DNA from: Leclercia sp. UBA7405 | Lineage (GTDB): Bacteria > Pseudomonadota > Gammaproteobacteria > Enterobacterales > Enterobacteriaceae | Direction of reading: 5' to 3' | DNA: 8,207 nt | NCBI GenBank assembly: GCA_002469605.1 | Contig: DKMV01000307.1 | Coordinates: 26,183 to 34,389 of the forward strand | Shown: positions 7,812 to 8,207 of the stretch, piece after piece | Position numbering within the stretch: position 1 is the stretch's first letter | How the letters are laid out: the number at the start of each line of letters is the position of its first letter | Made by a program: the position numbers and the translations under genes | Notes under the pieces: model-generated | The model's database searches: none | What the model saw: the letters and a program-made list of their open reading frames with translations, nothing else | What the model was told of the DNA's origin: nothing

Positions 7812-7817
7812 AAGGAG
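7812..7817 (+). promoter_or_regulatory. Ribosome binding site of the lipoprotein gene
   Basis: AAGGAG lies 6 bases before the ATG at 7824, a near-consensus site that fixes the start. The intergenic gap of 24 bases leaves no room for an independent promoter that does not overlap the adaptor gene. Confidence 0.8.
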
Positions 7818-7823
7818 CGTTGA

Positions 7824-8207
7824 ATGAAGTATTCCTTTCTATCTTTGGTCGCAGCGGCATTGCTGCTGGCGGGCTGTAACCAGCCTGCTGACGCCGATTC
7901 AGTCAGCGGCGGTGGCGGTACCATCGAGGCTATCAACCATACCCACTGGGCCATCAACCACTATAGTGTCAACGGGCAGTCCGGGGTCGATATTATTGGC
8001 CCGTGGCAGGGAGGAGGTGGTGCGGGGTATTTTGGTGTTCCTTCAAAGTGGGTGCCGGGAATGACAGTAAAAATTGAGTGGGAAACAGGAGAAGCTTCAA
8101 CAGATGGCTTTCCAGGATACGATCATTGGGATGAGTATCTTGAATGGAAAAAAATAAAAGCAAGTTATGTAGAGCATAGTGCAATAGTGCCTGTTCCTGA
8201 TTATAAC
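7824..8207 (+). CDS. DUF3304-like lipoprotein, possible T6SS immunity protein, 3'-truncated
   Basis: The frame runs open to the window end (128 codons visible). It begins with a lipoprotein signal peptide: MKYSFLSL, a hydrophobic core, and the lipobox LAGC at 15-18 with Cys18 as the lipidated residue. Asn at the position after Cys does not give inner-membrane retention, so an outer-membrane, periplasm-facing lipoprotein is expected. The mature part has a Gly-rich spacer (29-32), NHTHWAINHYSVNGQSG (38-54), a second Gly cluster (63-66) and PGMTVKIEWETG (78-89), a pattern I recognise as resembling DUF3304 proteins found beside T6SS vgrG and lipase-type effectors in enterobacteria. Position behind vgrG and the adaptor suggests protection of the envelope against the cargo effector; this is inference. 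GC content is high up to about 8040 and low afterwards. Family call is moderate; lipoprotein nature is strong. Confidence 0.75.
   Translation, partial: MKYSFLSLVAAALLLAGCNQPADADSVSGGGGTIEAINHTHWAINHYSVNGQSGVDIIGPWQGGGGAGYFGVPSKWVPGMTVKIEWETGEASTDGFPGYDHWDEYLEWKKIKASYVEHSAIVPVPDYN

Noticed and set aside
1..8207. Search for tRNA, rRNA, CRISPR arrays, insertion sequences, attachment sites
   Set aside because: I found no tRNA-like cloverleaf, no spaced direct repeats, no transposase gene and no terminal inverted repeats with target duplications anywhere in the window.

Overview
The window is a segment of a type VI secretion system (T6SS) locus from a gammaproteobacterium, most likely an enterobacterium of the Klebsiella/Enterobacter kind. 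This rests on the gene order (OmpA-domain protein, hcp, clpV/tssH, vgrG/tssI), the close resemblance of the proteins to enterobacterial T6SS subunits, and the GC-rich backbone. I cannot name the species from sequence alone. All genes lie on the + strand.

Layout: (1) 1-1320, the 3' part of an OmpA-domain, membrane-anchored T6SS accessory protein whose start lies outside the window. (2) 1325-1816, hcp, encoding the inner-tube protein. (3) 1817-1992, a 176-base gap with a strong intrinsic terminator and a second long hairpin. (4) 1993-4644, clpV (tssH), the AAA+ ATPase that recycles the contracted sheath. (5) 4641-7019, vgrG (tssI), the tip spike, overlapping clpV by 4 bases. (6) 7023-7799, a DUF4123-type adaptor that probably loads a cargo effector onto this VgrG. 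(7) 7824 to the window end, the 5' part of a lipoprotein gene resembling the DUF3304 family, a plausible immunity protein.

The genes fit one machine. The OmpA-domain protein probably ties the envelope complex to peptidoglycan, Hcp forms the tube, VgrG caps it, the adaptor helps mount an effector on VgrG, and ClpV disassembles the sheath after firing. Tight spacing (4-base gap OmpA/hcp, 4-base overlap clpV/vgrG, 3-base gap vgrG/adaptor, 24-base gap adaptor/lipoprotein) suggests two transcription blocks separated by the terminator behind hcp, with clpV onward served by readthrough or by a promoter I could not identify.

The core genes are GC-rich. The last roughly 650 bases of vgrG and the adaptor gene are clearly more AT-rich. 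The lipoprotein starts GC-rich and turns AT-rich after about 8040. This is the usual look of an exchangeable effector module on a conserved core. No effector toxin is visible in the window; it is most likely just downstream. I see a well-known type of system here rather than a wholly new one. The open questions are the unidentified cargo, the mosaic lipoprotein, the double hairpin after hcp, and the domain make-up of the OmpA protein.
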